Source of the DNA: Solenopsis invicta
Taxonomy: Eukaryota > Arthropoda > Insecta > Hymenoptera > Formicidae
Direction of reading: 5' to 3'
Length of the DNA: 64,000 nucleotides
NCBI RefSeq assembly: GCF_016802725.1
Contig: NC_052679.1
Location: 14,315,635-14,379,634, forward strand
Below the pieces are notes generated by a model. That model was not told the DNA's origin and did not search any database. It saw only the letters and a program-made list of their open reading frames with translations. Made by a program: the position numbers and the translations under genes. Every line of letters starts with the position of its first letter. Within the stretch, counting starts at the first letter, position 1. Positions 10,865-20,373 of the stretch are shown in pieces.

Positions 10865-11070
10865 AAATTCTTTTCTTTCTTGGGATTAACTCGTAAGAGT
10901 TAATCCGAAAGAATCTCTTTATTTTTAATTCTTTTCTTTCTTGGGATAAACTCGTAAAAGTTAATCCGAAAGAAACTCTTTATTTTTAATTCTTCTCTTT
11001 CCTGGGATTAACTCGTAAGAGTTAATCCGAAAGAATTTCTTTATCTTTAAATCCTTTCCTTTCTAGGGAT
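10865..11070 (+). repeat. Intronic ~60-bp tandem repeats with hairpins (LTR A)
   Basis: Three to four units each carry GGGATTAACTCGTAAGAG followed by TTAATCC, which folds into a 10-bp stem with a GTAA loop. The units lie between splice donor and acceptor of the LTR gene. LTR C has about seven units and LTR B about seven to eight of a diverged version, so copy number changes while the hairpin is retained. Confidence 0.85.
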
Positions 11071-11246
11071 TTTCTCGTAAGAATTCTCGTTTCCCTCTCT
11101 CCCCTTAGATTCTGTCGAACCCTTTTTCTTTACTTCCGATCTTTTCCCTCGGTTTCACTCGAACTCCACTCGAGTTAAACCGAGAGGTTGTCTAAATTTT
11201 AACTTTTCGCCAAAAGAGAGAAACGGAATATTTTTTTTTATTTTAG

Positions 11247-12145
11247 TGAATAAAGTCCCCAAAATTCATAAAAACCGATCACGAGCAGCCGCGAAGCGCC
11301 GCCGAAATCGCCGCAATCGCCGCAATCGCCGAATCCGCCGCCTCGAGGAGGAAATCCACCAGATCGCCGCCCAAGTCAATCGACTTTGCCCCCCTGTCTC
11401 GTACTCGCCGGTCGCACCGGAAGAAGAGCGACTTCCCCCATTCGCATTTTTCCCCCACTCCCCCGTAGATAATTTTCTCCGCGCCGACTCCCCAGTAGAT
11501 AGTTTTTATCGCGCCGACTCCCCCTTAGATAATTCTCCGCGCCCCGACTCCCCCGTAGAAAATCTTTGCGCTGACTCCCCCATAGATAATTTTCTTCGCG
11601 CCGACTCCCCCGATTCTCAAATAACCTATAGAATCTTCCCGGACTCTCCCATTTCGCTCTCTTCTCAGGGATCTCCGACCCCTGAGATTCTCAATTTGGA
11701 GGAAGATCAACCTCCTGCGGATTTCCCAAACGTAGGGTCCCACGAGGAGAAGGAGCAACCTTGCTCCACCCCTCCGATCCTCGGATCGCATGATCTCGAG
11801 GACCAGGATCGTTCTCCTAGCCCCGCGCTCAGTATAGAGATCGTAGAGGAGCTACCTCCACCTCCCCCACGTTGTTATTTTGCCCCTGGTCCTCTTCAGT
11901 CGCTAGAGTTAATTCTCTCAATGTTTCCGATCTCTTCTGTCCCACTCCCTCCTGGCGCGTTCTCTATCGGCCCCGAAGTATTTGACCTCGAAGCGGTCCG
12001 TGTCTTCCTTTCTCTGTCTCCCCCCGATGCACCAGTCCCCGTGTATCTCCCCCATATATATCCAAAATATTATCTAATTCCCAAACTAATATTTTTAAAT
12101 CACTTCCGCCCCAATACCGCCGTATTAAATGAAGTCCCAATATAG
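11247..12145 (+). CDS. LTR-encoded Arg/Pro-rich protein, family A
   Basis: Exon 2 is open for 299 codons. No ATG exists at its start in genomic DNA: splicing from A at 10646 to TG at 11247 creates the start codon and gives MNKVPKIHKN. The 600-bp intron has GTAAGT and TTTTATTTTAG borders. An arginine-rich segment (RRNRRNRRNRRIRR, about residues 19-32) resembles RNA-binding or nuclear-localisation motifs. Then come five to six copies of a DSPVDNFLRA-type repeat, the motif 'TYRIFPDSP', the motif 'SPALSIEIVEELP', and a C-terminal domain of about 100 residues with 'YFAPGPLQSLE' and 'PNTAVLNEVP'. LTR copies B, C and D share these motifs. I recognise no family. It could be an accessory regulator or a structural protein; the function is unknown. 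Confidence 0.7.
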
Positions 12146-12204
12146 ACAAACATACACACTTGCGAATACTCTGTTTGTTACACTAATATAGAATATTATA
12201 AATG

Positions 12205-12252
<48 letters not shown>

Positions 12253-12437
12253 TATATATATATGTATATATAAATGTGCATAATTTAATTGTTAACCTCG
12301 AGCTTTGTATCGCGAGTCTGCGGATCTTTTTTTGTATTACTAAATTGTGCGCCTTACCAGCTCTAATCTGTAATAAATTACTTTTACATAGAATTAATCC
12401 TTTTTTTTATACATATTTATCTTTCACATTTTCTTTC

Positions 12438-12443
12438 AATAAA
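12438..12443 (+). terminator. Poly(A) signal of LTR A
   Basis: AATAAA lies about 290 bases after the stop codon. LTRs B (near 37157) and C (41858-41863) have an AATAAA at the matching place. It would define the end of R and of any transcript that starts at the internal TATA box. Confidence 0.6.
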
Positions 12444-12520
12444 TCAATGACTGATTATAAGGAATTTGATTAATTTCTCCACCTCACTCATCATCCCTTG
12501 CTCTATGAAGCCAAGCACTA

Positions 12521-12570
12521 GGTCCGATCCCGAGGTAAAGCAATTAAATTTGCTGCCTCAAAACAGGACC
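12521..12570 (+). promoter_or_regulatory. Conserved nested hairpin near 3' end of LTR A
   Basis: GGTCC (12521-12525) pairs with GGACC (12566-12570), GAGG with CCTC, and AGCAA with TTGCT around the loop TTAAAT. Equivalent nested stems occur in B, C, K1, K2 and probably D, with changed bases that keep pairing. It lies just downstream of the poly(A) signal, in the expected U5. Confidence 0.65.
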
Positions 12571-12753
12571 GGGGGACGCAAGACACCCTGAGTGTTTGTC
12601 ATTGGGCCCCCCGCTGTGGACCCATTGACCCATATATTCTGGGTTGTCGACGCGGCCTGCCTGTGCCTCGTGGGCACATTCTCAAGTTGTTACGTCTCTC
12701 CTTTCTCCCTCTATGTCTTACCTATCCTACTTCAACTCTGGACGTAACACCCG

Positions 12754-13760
12754 GCTCTAGCAAGTGTGCCCGGCGAAGGATCCCAGAGGGCCCGAGGGAC
12801 CAAGAGGAAGATCGGAGTCGTCGTCGAGGTGACCCTCTGAAACTGTGTAAAACCACAAGCTGTCGGTGTCGACCGGCTCGCGCTCTGAGGTGAAGTCATT
12901 AGGTTAGTGTGCGAGTGCGTCCGCCGCGTGGCGATTGAACGCACCTTCTTAGTGTTTGGCTGGCTCTCCACCTCAAGCCCGAGACCTTGTCGACGCACCC
13001 AGTTGTCGGCTGCCGCGTGTACTTTAGCTGTCCCGCCGTAGAAGCTCGCGGACGACCGGCTTCCCGGAAAGTTGCAAAGCCCTCGCGCACGAGCGCGAGT
13101 CGTGTTACGGCCGTGATCGCACGGCCGCCCGAGCTATCGGTGCATTGTTGTCTCGCGCGCATTAGAAAAATTTTGTAATTTGGTTTCGATGACTGCATTG
13201 TCGTCGGCGCGAATCTTTTTATCGTACATACTTTGTCTTTGCATTACTCGATTCGTCTTAGCGAAAGCTCGGCTATCGCGTTTTCGTCGCGCCGTTCAGA
13301 ACGCGCGTGATTGGCTGTCGTGTTCCGTGCGGGACCAACCGCCGTAGTCTGCGCTTCTAGAGTAAGTGTTGGATAAGTCAAGGAAATTCTCGCGTTCTAC
13401 TTATTCTTTTTTTTTTGTCAACTCCTTATCTCTTTGTTTTTTTTGTCTTACGTTGACTGATATCTTTTTCTTGTTTTATTGTATGCCGTCTCTATTATGC
13501 ACTATAATACATGTGATCTCTACCTGTGACATCGGCCTAGCTTCGCTTAATTTCTCGCCTACCCGTTTCCTCCCGTAAGAGGGCCGCTTCGTCCCTGTCT
13601 CCGTTACCCCGCCCATCTACCGGGGAGTTTGCGACAAGAGAAGTTTGCGAACAAGAGGAATTTGCGAATGAGGCTGCAGCTGTATCACCGAATTAATTAT
13701 ATAGCCGTAGGTACCTAAGAAGGCAGCTGATGACAGATGGGCATTGCATCTGTCATATGT
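12754..13760. other. GC-rich then T-rich sequence without a supported gene
   Basis: The first ~600 bp are CpG-rich with short open frames on both strands and no recognisable domain. Near 13350 a 'TTCTAGAGTAAGTGTTGG' stretch resembles a splice donor. From about 13610 the sequence 'GAGTTTGCGACAAGAGAAG' opens an imperfect repeated GAATTTGCGA motif. It may be the leader of an unidentified retroelement. Confidence 0.25.
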
Positions 13761-14071
13761 AAGACGAAAGCGTATCTGTCGTTTTAGGAGACTGGAGACG
13801 CGTAATCCGAAAAATCCACGTGCAAGTGTATCATCTCGAAGAATGCTTCCGCAATTTAGAATGGCAAGCAACACCTTGTGCATTGTCTTATACGGAGTTA
13901 AACTCAGTAACGCTTGCCTGGCCAAAACGCGCTAAAGAGATAATACGACTACCAACAGAAGGACAACAGGCGGGTAACCGTCATCAGAGCGATGTAAAAC
14001 TAGAGCTAAAGAATAAATATAGCGAGAAGTTTCGAAAATCTATTTACCATAGAATATGCTCACCACAATGA
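13761..14071 (+). pseudogene. Second, diverged Tudor-like remnant
   Basis: From just after a stop at 13758-13760 the frame is open for about 103 codons. It encodes 'VVLGDWRRVIRK' followed by 'LEECFRNLEWQATPCALS' and 'LAWPKRAKEI'. These align in order with 'LADWGHTTWKAF', 'LKARFRKLPWQAVACGLA' and 'TWPKRTRAL' of the Tudor gene 200 bp downstream. The pattern is that of the last Tudor beta strands and the following helix. The N-terminal half is missing or out of frame. It is either an older duplicate of the env-position gene or the second half of an originally two-domain gene. Confidence 0.6.
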
Positions 14072-14267
14072 AAACGTGTGGAGAGCGTATTTCCCTAAGT
14101 TACTTCGTACACCCAAAATGAAACACAGATCAACGTACTGAGAATAGGAGAGAAAGAGAGAGAGCATCAGAAAAGGTATAAATACTCACGGGAATCAGAG
14201 AGATCATCACTTTGAATCTTTCTTGCGACCAGGACTCAGGAAGACTACCAAAGACAAAATAGGCAAG

Positions 14268-14927
14268 ATGGAAAACATCGTCGAAAACATCGATATGGAG
14301 AAATTGAGCCGTGGGCGGCACGAGGTCCAATTTATCCGAATCGAGTCGCCCTTGCTTTTTTGGGTGCGGCTCAAAACCGGAGAGGCAACTTTGACGGATC
14401 TACTCATCGATCTGATGATCTACATGGGCCGTAGAGGACAAAATATGAGTCTTTGGCCTAATCAAATCTCCGAGGGAGAGGCAGTTGCGACCAGAGACAA
14501 TCAAGGCAAATGGCAGCGCGGCAAGATCCTGAAGATAGACCAGACTCGCGGAAGAGCCCTGGCCGATTGGGGCCATACCACTTGGAAAGCATTCCGAGAA
14601 CTTTACAATCTTAAAGCAAGATTCCGGAAACTCCCATGGCAGGCCGTTGCATGCGGGTTAGCGCATGTAGCCCCTCCAACACCTACGGACACATGGCCCA
14701 AGAGGACAAGGGCCCTATGCCGCATTTTGACGGAAGGGGAAAGAGGGTGGGTACGGTTCCAGTACCCACTCAGACCGGGGGCAGCATTGGTAACCGCCAC
14801 CATCCTCGGACCCAGGAGCGACCATGCACTGAGAAAAACCATCCACCTGAGAGAGGCCCTGATACTCCTAGGGCATGTACAAGAGGAAAAAAATCGTGTC
14901 ACCGTAGACACCTTCCCCGCTGTGTAA
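14268..14927 (+). CDS. Extended Tudor-domain protein of family T retroelement
   Basis: Open for 219 residues from the first ATG. The sequence follows the extended Tudor fold: 'IESPLLFWVRL' (25-35), a helix, 'VATRDNQGKWQRGKIL' (73-88), 'DWGHT' (100-104, where cage-type Tudors usually have DYGN), 'LPWQAVACGLAHV' (122-134) and the closing 'LREALILLGHV' (194-204). Tudor domains of this kind bind dimethylarginine on Piwi and related proteins in germ granules; DWGH may alter or abolish that. Two residues present in the 2882-3480 copy are missing before DWGHT, and an extra QY lies near 165. A splice-acceptor-like CGACCAG ends at 14232. It precedes a polypurine tract and LTR, so it sits where env would be. 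Role in the element is inference. Confidence 0.75.
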   Translation: MENIVENIDMEKLSRGRHEVQFIRIESPLLFWVRLKTGEATLTDLLIDLMIYMGRRGQNMSLWPNQISEGEAVATRDNQGKWQRGKILKIDQTRGRALADWGHTTWKAFRELYNLKARFRKLPWQAVACGLAHVAPPTPTDTWPKRTRALCRILTEGERGWVRFQYPLRPGAALVTATILGPRSDHALRKTIHLREALILLGHVQEEKNRVTVDTFPAV

Positions 14928-15082
14928 AAATAAAAATCTCAAAATAAATACACATATACGAATATACAAAAACACCTTTATTACTGTAAAAAGAAAAAAA
15001 ATAAAAATTTTTTTTATTTTGTTTTTAATAAAAACCTTTTTTTTCCTCTCTTGGGGTCCTCCCTTGAGGAAAAAATACCCGC

Positions 15083-15187
15083 GAAAGAAAAGAATTATCC
15101 TTCTTACTCTGCAAATGTTGTGTACCCCCATTATGTGTCTAAGGCGGGGGGGTGTTACGTCCTGCAGAGTAACAATTCTTTTCTTTC
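15083..15187 (+). promoter_or_regulatory. Polypurine tract flanked by inverted copy of the LTR start
   Basis: The purine tract AAGGCGGGGGGG (15141-15152) abuts the LTR start TGTTACGTCC, marking the plus-strand DNA primer site. Upstream, GAAAGAAAAGAATT (15083-15096) and ACTCTGCA (15106-15113) are reverse complements of AATTCTTTTCTTTC (15174-15187) and TGCAGAGT (15163-15170) inside the LTR. RNA or single-stranded DNA could fold with the purine tract in the loop. The inverted copy is also kept in the minus-strand element. Confidence 0.7.
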
Positions 15188-15527
15188 AAAATCGATGCGG
15201 CCAAGCAAGCGAAAATCGAACAGGTGGTCTATCTTAACCGCGCAAATAAGCTAAAATTGTCCGGTCGAGTCAATACGGTTGGTCTACGTTTGACACGTGC
15301 CGGTTTTGGCGGAAGCAAACGTTGAAACGCGGATGATTGACCCCATCAACACGAAATACTTGTCGCGCAATTAATAGGTAACGATCTTCTAAGAAACCTA
15401 ACCGATAGGATAAATTACCCAGATGAAAAACAGATTAGAAACCGAACGTTCTGAGAACGCGTGGGCAACAATAAGAGACAGTACACCTGCGGATTAAAAT
15501 TCCATAGGAATCATAGACAGAATCGGG

Positions 15528-15535
15528 TATAAAAA
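15528..15535 (+). promoter_or_regulatory. TATA box of family T LTR
   Basis: TATAAAAA is followed by GAAGGAGCTCCGGAGC, matching the partial LTR at 7966 (GTATAAAAGGAAGGAGC near 8240) and the inverted fragment near 1440. It is the predicted start of the element's RNA. Confidence 0.7.
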
Positions 15536-15999
15536 GAAGGAGCTCCGGAGCAGATTGCTCATTTTGCTCATTTCGCCATTTGTTGCTGTCACTTGCGATT
15601 CATAATTCACTCCAGTTCGACCCGTCGCACATTCCGTGAGATTATATGTCCAAGTTTGTGACGTTCGGATTTGTATTCATCACATTTAAACTCGACGCGG
15701 AGTTGTGAAAATTTAGTCAACGAGTTCCTTCGCAAGTTCCGAACACCCTAAGCGCCAACCGTTGACCAGTCGTCCACCGTTGTAAGCCGAATTCACTCCG
15801 CCAAACACCAGATCATTCGCACCTTCATAAATTCTCAACAAACAGTAAGTCTTTGCTATCCATTATTTTCTTCCCTGTTCATAAGACTACCTTCTCTCTC
15901 TAGCAAGGATTTTCATCATATTTATAATTTTCAAAATATTTATATATCCATTATTACTTCAACCACCCTTCCTTTTCTCCCTCTATTACTACTCTTTTA

Positions 16000-16170
16000 C
16001 TTTCTGCTGGATACAATCGAACTCTTTTTCGATTGAATTCGCAATTCTCTTTTGCTTTCTGTAGGATACAATCGAGCTCTTCTTCGATTAAATTTGCAAC
16101 TATCCTTTAAATCCCGCTGGATTCGATCGAGCTCTCTTTCAATTAAGTTTGCAACTTTCTTTGCTTCGAT
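16000..16170 (+). repeat. Intronic ~60-bp repeats with hairpins (family T)
   Basis: Three imperfect units contain (C/T)TGGATACAATCGA and CTCTTNTTCGATT, so AATCGA can pair with TCGATT. The sequence differs from the repeats of LTRs A, B and C but the position, unit length and hairpin plan are the same. Confidence 0.6.
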
Positions 16171-16311
16171 CAAAAACAAAGAATGCCTTCTTCATAATCT
16201 AATTAAAACTCTTTCCATTTTCTTCCTTTCAAGTAGTTACAATCTGGCTTTTATTTTTCTTTATAAGAAAGAACCTTAAAGAAAGAGCCTTAAATCTTAA
16301 ATTCATTCTAG

Positions 16312-16925
16312 TACGTAATCGAGTCCCTGAACGAGAACTTAAGTCTCGAAGAGCTATTAAGAATTGTCGAAGTCGTCAAAATAAAAAGGTTCGGAAGCTT
16401 GGCGCATCGCTATCGCTCTCCGCAAAATTGAGCAACCTACGAGGAAAAAATTCTGTTTCGCTAAGCGCTCTAACTAATTTAGGAACTTCCGACAAATGGA
16501 CCGATTTATCTCCACCAGTCCCAAATCCGTCCCCCAAATCATTCTCTCTTTCTCCCTGTCGCTATCCCTCCCCCTGAATCTCACGTAGAAACCAATTTTA
16601 AACAATCACCAGGGTCACCTTCTTCTATTTTTGATCCCTTTGCAGAATCCTTAGCGTGTCCTCGGGATCCAACCCCTTCTCCAACGGATTTTCCTCCTAC
16701 ACCTTCCCCTGACTTTTTCCATCGTAACCTCGATTCACCTGTCCAAAGACCCCCGGAAGATCCATACTCTCCCGCATTAGAGTTCCCTTAAGAAAACTCG
16801 CATTCCTTCTCATCATTTACTCTCGAAGAAATAGAAAATACCGTGAACAAAATCCCAATAAAGCAAATCGAAGAATTAGCCAAAAAATTGGAAGAAATCT
16901 TTGACTTGCTCCAAGAACTAAATTA
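16312..16925 (+). pseudogene. LTR-encoded protein, family T, degraded
   Basis: After the acceptor TTCATTCTAG the exon begins TAC, so the spliced start would read ATA rather than ATG. The frame then stays open 87 codons to a TGA at 16575 and begins with a basic stretch (RNRVPERELKSRRAIK) comparable to the N-terminus of the family A protein. Later segments in other frames are proline-rich and end with 'SFTLEEIENTVNKIP', which matches the start of the family D C-terminal domain. The stop, frame changes and lost ATG indicate a dead copy. Confidence 0.55.
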
Positions 16926-17262
16926 ACAAACCGCATTACTACCTAAATAACTAAAATTTCCTTGACCACAATACACACCCACACACGCACATTTATATAA
17001 ATTTCATTTATATAAATTTCATTAATCACAAATGTAACCGATTAGAATTTAAGTTTATAATTACATTCTCTGTTAAGATTTCTTAAACCTATCACAAGAT
17101 TTTTTTTTCTTTTATCACACGTGTACTCTGCGAACAAAAATGTTATTCATGAATTAATTATTATTATTTTAATAATCACAATCTATCATTGTAATCGTTT
17201 ATTTCTTTTATTAGGCCGAAAAGGCTATCTGGGATTTAGGCAAGGCAGGGAAGGACGCAACA

Positions 17263-20200
17263 AACGCTTTATCTCGTGGCCGTACTAGACAAACGTACGA
17301 CACAAAAGTAAATGCACTTTTATGACTCCAAAATATGAGTCACGACAGGCTTTAACACATTTCGAGAGCTGTGCGACCGTCGGTCCTGATTTGAATCAAA
17401 GAATCTAATCTCTTTAACTCGAGAGCGGACCTAACGTGATTTGGGAGAGGAAGAGAGCAATAAGAAGTTAATTCGAATAAAAAAAATTATATTTTTGTTA
17501 GCAAAACTTCATTATTTATTATAATTCGGTTTGATGGGTTTTGTTATAAATAATGAATTTTATTGACTTTTTCTATTAACATAACGGCTATATTGATTTT
17601 TAACATGGTTTATTGAAATTTTGTGTAAGTATTCAAAAAAATAGATTTTTGACATTTGATATGAGACTAAGTTGTAAAATATTTATATGTATTTTCATGT
17701 TTTAAGAGTATGTATTGTGACGTGGCGCTCCATAGCGCCGTCCCAGAGAGCGATAAGGCCGTGGAGGGTACCTTGGGTTGCGCCTCTCTCTTCCCGGGAG
17801 GGAGAAAGGGAAGCGAATGTCCCGTTTTAGAGTACCGCGCTTTACCGTTCTTTCTTTCCCCGTAATCTTTCTTTTCCGTGTAATCTGAATAATTATCGAG
17901 AACGCAAAGGCGTGAGAACATTCGAGCAAGCCCGAGCGGATGGCATCATTAGCTTTGTGATCGCGGCGACCGTCCGGAAGAAGACATCAAGCCGAGGAGC
18001 TGAGGAAGCGGCAAAAGCCGCGCCGACGCCGATACCGCGCCGGAAAGCTAAGTCGTGATTCCGCCTACACTTGTCCGCGTATATTACCGAACGCTCCGAA
18101 TGCTAAAGTCGTCCTTGATTTCAGCAAAGCCTACCGAAGTAGCCGTCCAAAATCGAGCCAGCGGACTGCAGGCCGCTGAGTCGTCCTCTCAGAAAAATGT
18201 TGGCCTGGCCAGCCTGCGACCACCAGAGAAAATGGCAAATAACTTGGAGCGGCGAAAACGGGATGAGTTCGAGATCTTAGCCCGCTGCCAGACGAGCGGC
18301 GCGCCCTGTGACAGCAACAACGGCGCAGAGCAGCGAGGGAGAGCGAGATGCTAAACTCGCGAATACCGGAGCATTAGAAGAGGACAAAGTACCGATCGCC
18401 CAATGACAGCCGATGGGGAGCGGAAAGCGCAAAGGACGCACGATGGGGTGAGCTTATCACCGGCGAAAATCGGCGCACGAAGGAATCATGACGTCACGCG
18501 GAAATTCGGCGGAGCCCGACAAGCCGGAAAGCGCGAATCGGCTCATCACTGTCGTGCGTGCCACCGCAAAGAGAGGTTCCGCCCAGCGGAAGTCCCGTCG
18601 GAGACAACCACCTACCGAAATATTGTAAGCTGCCGCTCCGGTAACCCTAGTGTTAATAAGCCGGGTGGGGGTCAATCTCCGTTGTCGCAATTAATTAGTA
18701 CCACATACCGTGAATGAGATCCCGCGATTCCAAACTACCGCCGCAGTAGCGAAGCTTCTAGAGAGATCGACCGCAACCCGGACTACGCCGTGAGTCCCTC
18801 TCGGGGAGGGACGCGCGCCGACAGTCAACCGTGCCGTCTAAATTTAAGAAATAATTCTGTGTGAGACGTTTCGCATAGTTTGTATTATATGTTGAGTCGT
18901 GAAAGATTTCCGTACCGTATTGGGTGAATTTTCCGAGGATCTTTGTACCGTAGCGGGTGAATTTTCCGAGGATCGTTATACCGAACAGGTGTTCAGGGAC
19001 TTGCTCGTGATCGCGTCAATCGTCGAGAGGAGTCTCGGACCGATTACGGGAAGTCGCGTAAGTAGCTCGGTGCGTAGAATTTGCACAGATCGGTCTCCGC
19101 GAGGCACGAGCCGATCGGTCTCTGTGGGAGCCGTCTCTTACAAAATTACCGCGAGTACACCGGCTACCGGGATGCCGGAGAGTTAATTGTCGTGCTTGTT
19201 GGTCGTCGATCGCGCTCCGTTGTGAAGAACCGTACGTCCGTGAGGAATTTGTGAGTTATTCAAGTGCGAGATAAGTATCGCCGTGCCGCGTGCGTTACGA
19301 GTGTTAACGTATCGTGAATTTCATTTCTCGTCCGCCGTAAAGCATTGTCCGTCTCCGTCGTTTTTTCTCGTCTTTTAGCCTTCCCGAAAAATTAAGGACC
19401 GCGCCCCTCTGCCATATGCTGAGTGAGCCGCGGGCAGCGGTATTGCGTCGCGATTTCGTCGTTGGAGATTTTGAGTGGCGCGAAGACTCGCGTCTTACTT
19501 CCCGTCCCAAAACTGATTGTGCGCACTCTCCTACGTTTGGCGAATGTAGGAAAAGTACGTTACAAACTAGTATTAAGAGCTTTTTAAAACACTATAATGG
19601 AATTTATTTTCATTAAGTATTTTCTGAATTGTGAGGTTCAAAAGTTATAGTATTTTAACGTAAAATACAAAATATCTTATAAAACATTCAGTTTTCGGAA
19701 ATCTTACCTTAATACTTTATCACCAAATAGCTAAAAAAAAGTACAAGTTTTGGAGGAGAACATTTTAAAAGACTTTTAAGCTATATTTTTATCAATATAA
19801 AATGAAAGAAACCGTCATTAAATTCCAACTATTTAACCTATCATTTTTAATGTAAAATTTTAATATAAAATTACTGCTTGCAGTTGGTGTGCAACATAAA
19901 GCATATTTTTCTTTAAGCAACTACGTATTTTCTTTACATCAATTCATTTGTCTCATTCTATGCATAAAGTATTAAAGTAATTTTTAGGAAGAATACAATA
20001 TTATTATCGGTATGAAGGCTATAAAACAGGAATGAATACGTCAGAACGTGTTTTGTTTTCGAAGTTTTAAAGAATAATCTTTTCTATGATTTTATTAATG
20101 GTAAGTTTCTTGCCTGGATGTTTAAAAAAAAAACTCTTTTATAGTTTTGCGTTATTTTGGATAGCTAATACTAAAAACGTAAGATAAAATCTTTGCATTA

Positions 20201-20370
20201 GAATAGGTCGAGTTAAAAACACTAGATTTAAGAGTTACAAAAAAATGTATTTATTGTTAGTTAGGTTAGATAATAGATGCTCTAAGAGGAAGAAAAACTG
20301 CTGCTTGGATTTTTATTCTATTATTATTTCATGACATTACGGAAGCTTCTCGACCGCTCTTCACGTACAA
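17263..20370. other. Mixed GC-rich and AT-rich DNA, no supported gene
   Basis: 17263-17700 is AT-rich with an inverted repeat (ACTTCATTATTTATTATAA near 17505 against TTATAAATAATGAATTTT near 17541). 17700-19560 is CpG-rich; open frames on both strands give arginine-rich products typical of random GC-rich DNA. A GGGTGAATTTTCCGAGGATC motif is repeated at 18923 and 18955. It resembles retroelement LTR or leader DNA, but I cannot name the family. 19600-20370 is AT-rich and I see nothing in it. Confidence 0.3.
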
Positions 20371-20373
20371 TAC

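Larger units (their letters stand above)
9790..12749 (+). mobile_element. Solo LTR A (2960 bp) containing a spliced gene
   Basis: It begins TGTTACGTCC and ends GGACGTAACA, a perfect 10-bp terminal inverted repeat. CCCG is duplicated on both sides (9786-9789 and 12750-12753), the 4-bp target duplication of many Gypsy-type elements. No gag, pol or primer-binding site lies inside, so this is a solo LTR left by recombination between two LTRs. Inside it are, in order, a TATA box at 10257, a splice donor after 10646, a CT microsatellite, hairpin repeats, a splice acceptor at 11246, a coding exon, a poly(A) signal near 12438 and a conserved hairpin. Such a layout places the gene in a very long R region (inference). 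Solo LTR C at 39173 is a close relative. Confidence 0.9.
15153..17262 (+). repeat. Family T 3' LTR (about 2.1 kb)
   Basis: It starts TGTTACGTCC directly after the polypurine tract and ends, less surely, at GGACGCAACA (17253-17262), which nearly mirrors the start. It has the same plan as the solo LTRs: TATA box at 15528, donor after A15844, intron with about three hairpin repeats (16000-16170), acceptor at 16311, and a degraded coding exon. As the 5' LTR is not present, the target duplication cannot be tested and the right end is tentative. Confidence 0.7.

Noticed and set aside
10446..10903. Open frames ending in serine/leucine runs
   Set aside because: They are read-through of the CT microsatellite within the LTR intron.
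10865..11070. CRISPR-like array of regularly spaced palindromic repeats
   Set aside because: Spacers are near-identical between units and the setting is an LTR intron in a eukaryote; these are simple tandem repeats. The arrays at 35290 and 40166 are the same.
11247..12145. Host gene with an intron
   Set aside because: The promoter, intron and ORF all lie within precise LTR borders and recur in several copies; no unique flanking gene structure is present.
9790..12749. DNA transposon with TIRs TGTTACGTCC/GGACGTAACA
   Set aside because: The same start directly follows a polypurine tract at 15153, 4-bp duplications fit Gypsy integrase, and no transposase is encoded, so solo LTR is the better reading.
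17702..19616. Several 60-100 codon frames in GC-rich DNA
   Set aside because: Frames overlap on both strands, are arginine-rich and show no domain or splice-site support; typical of chance in CpG-rich sequence.
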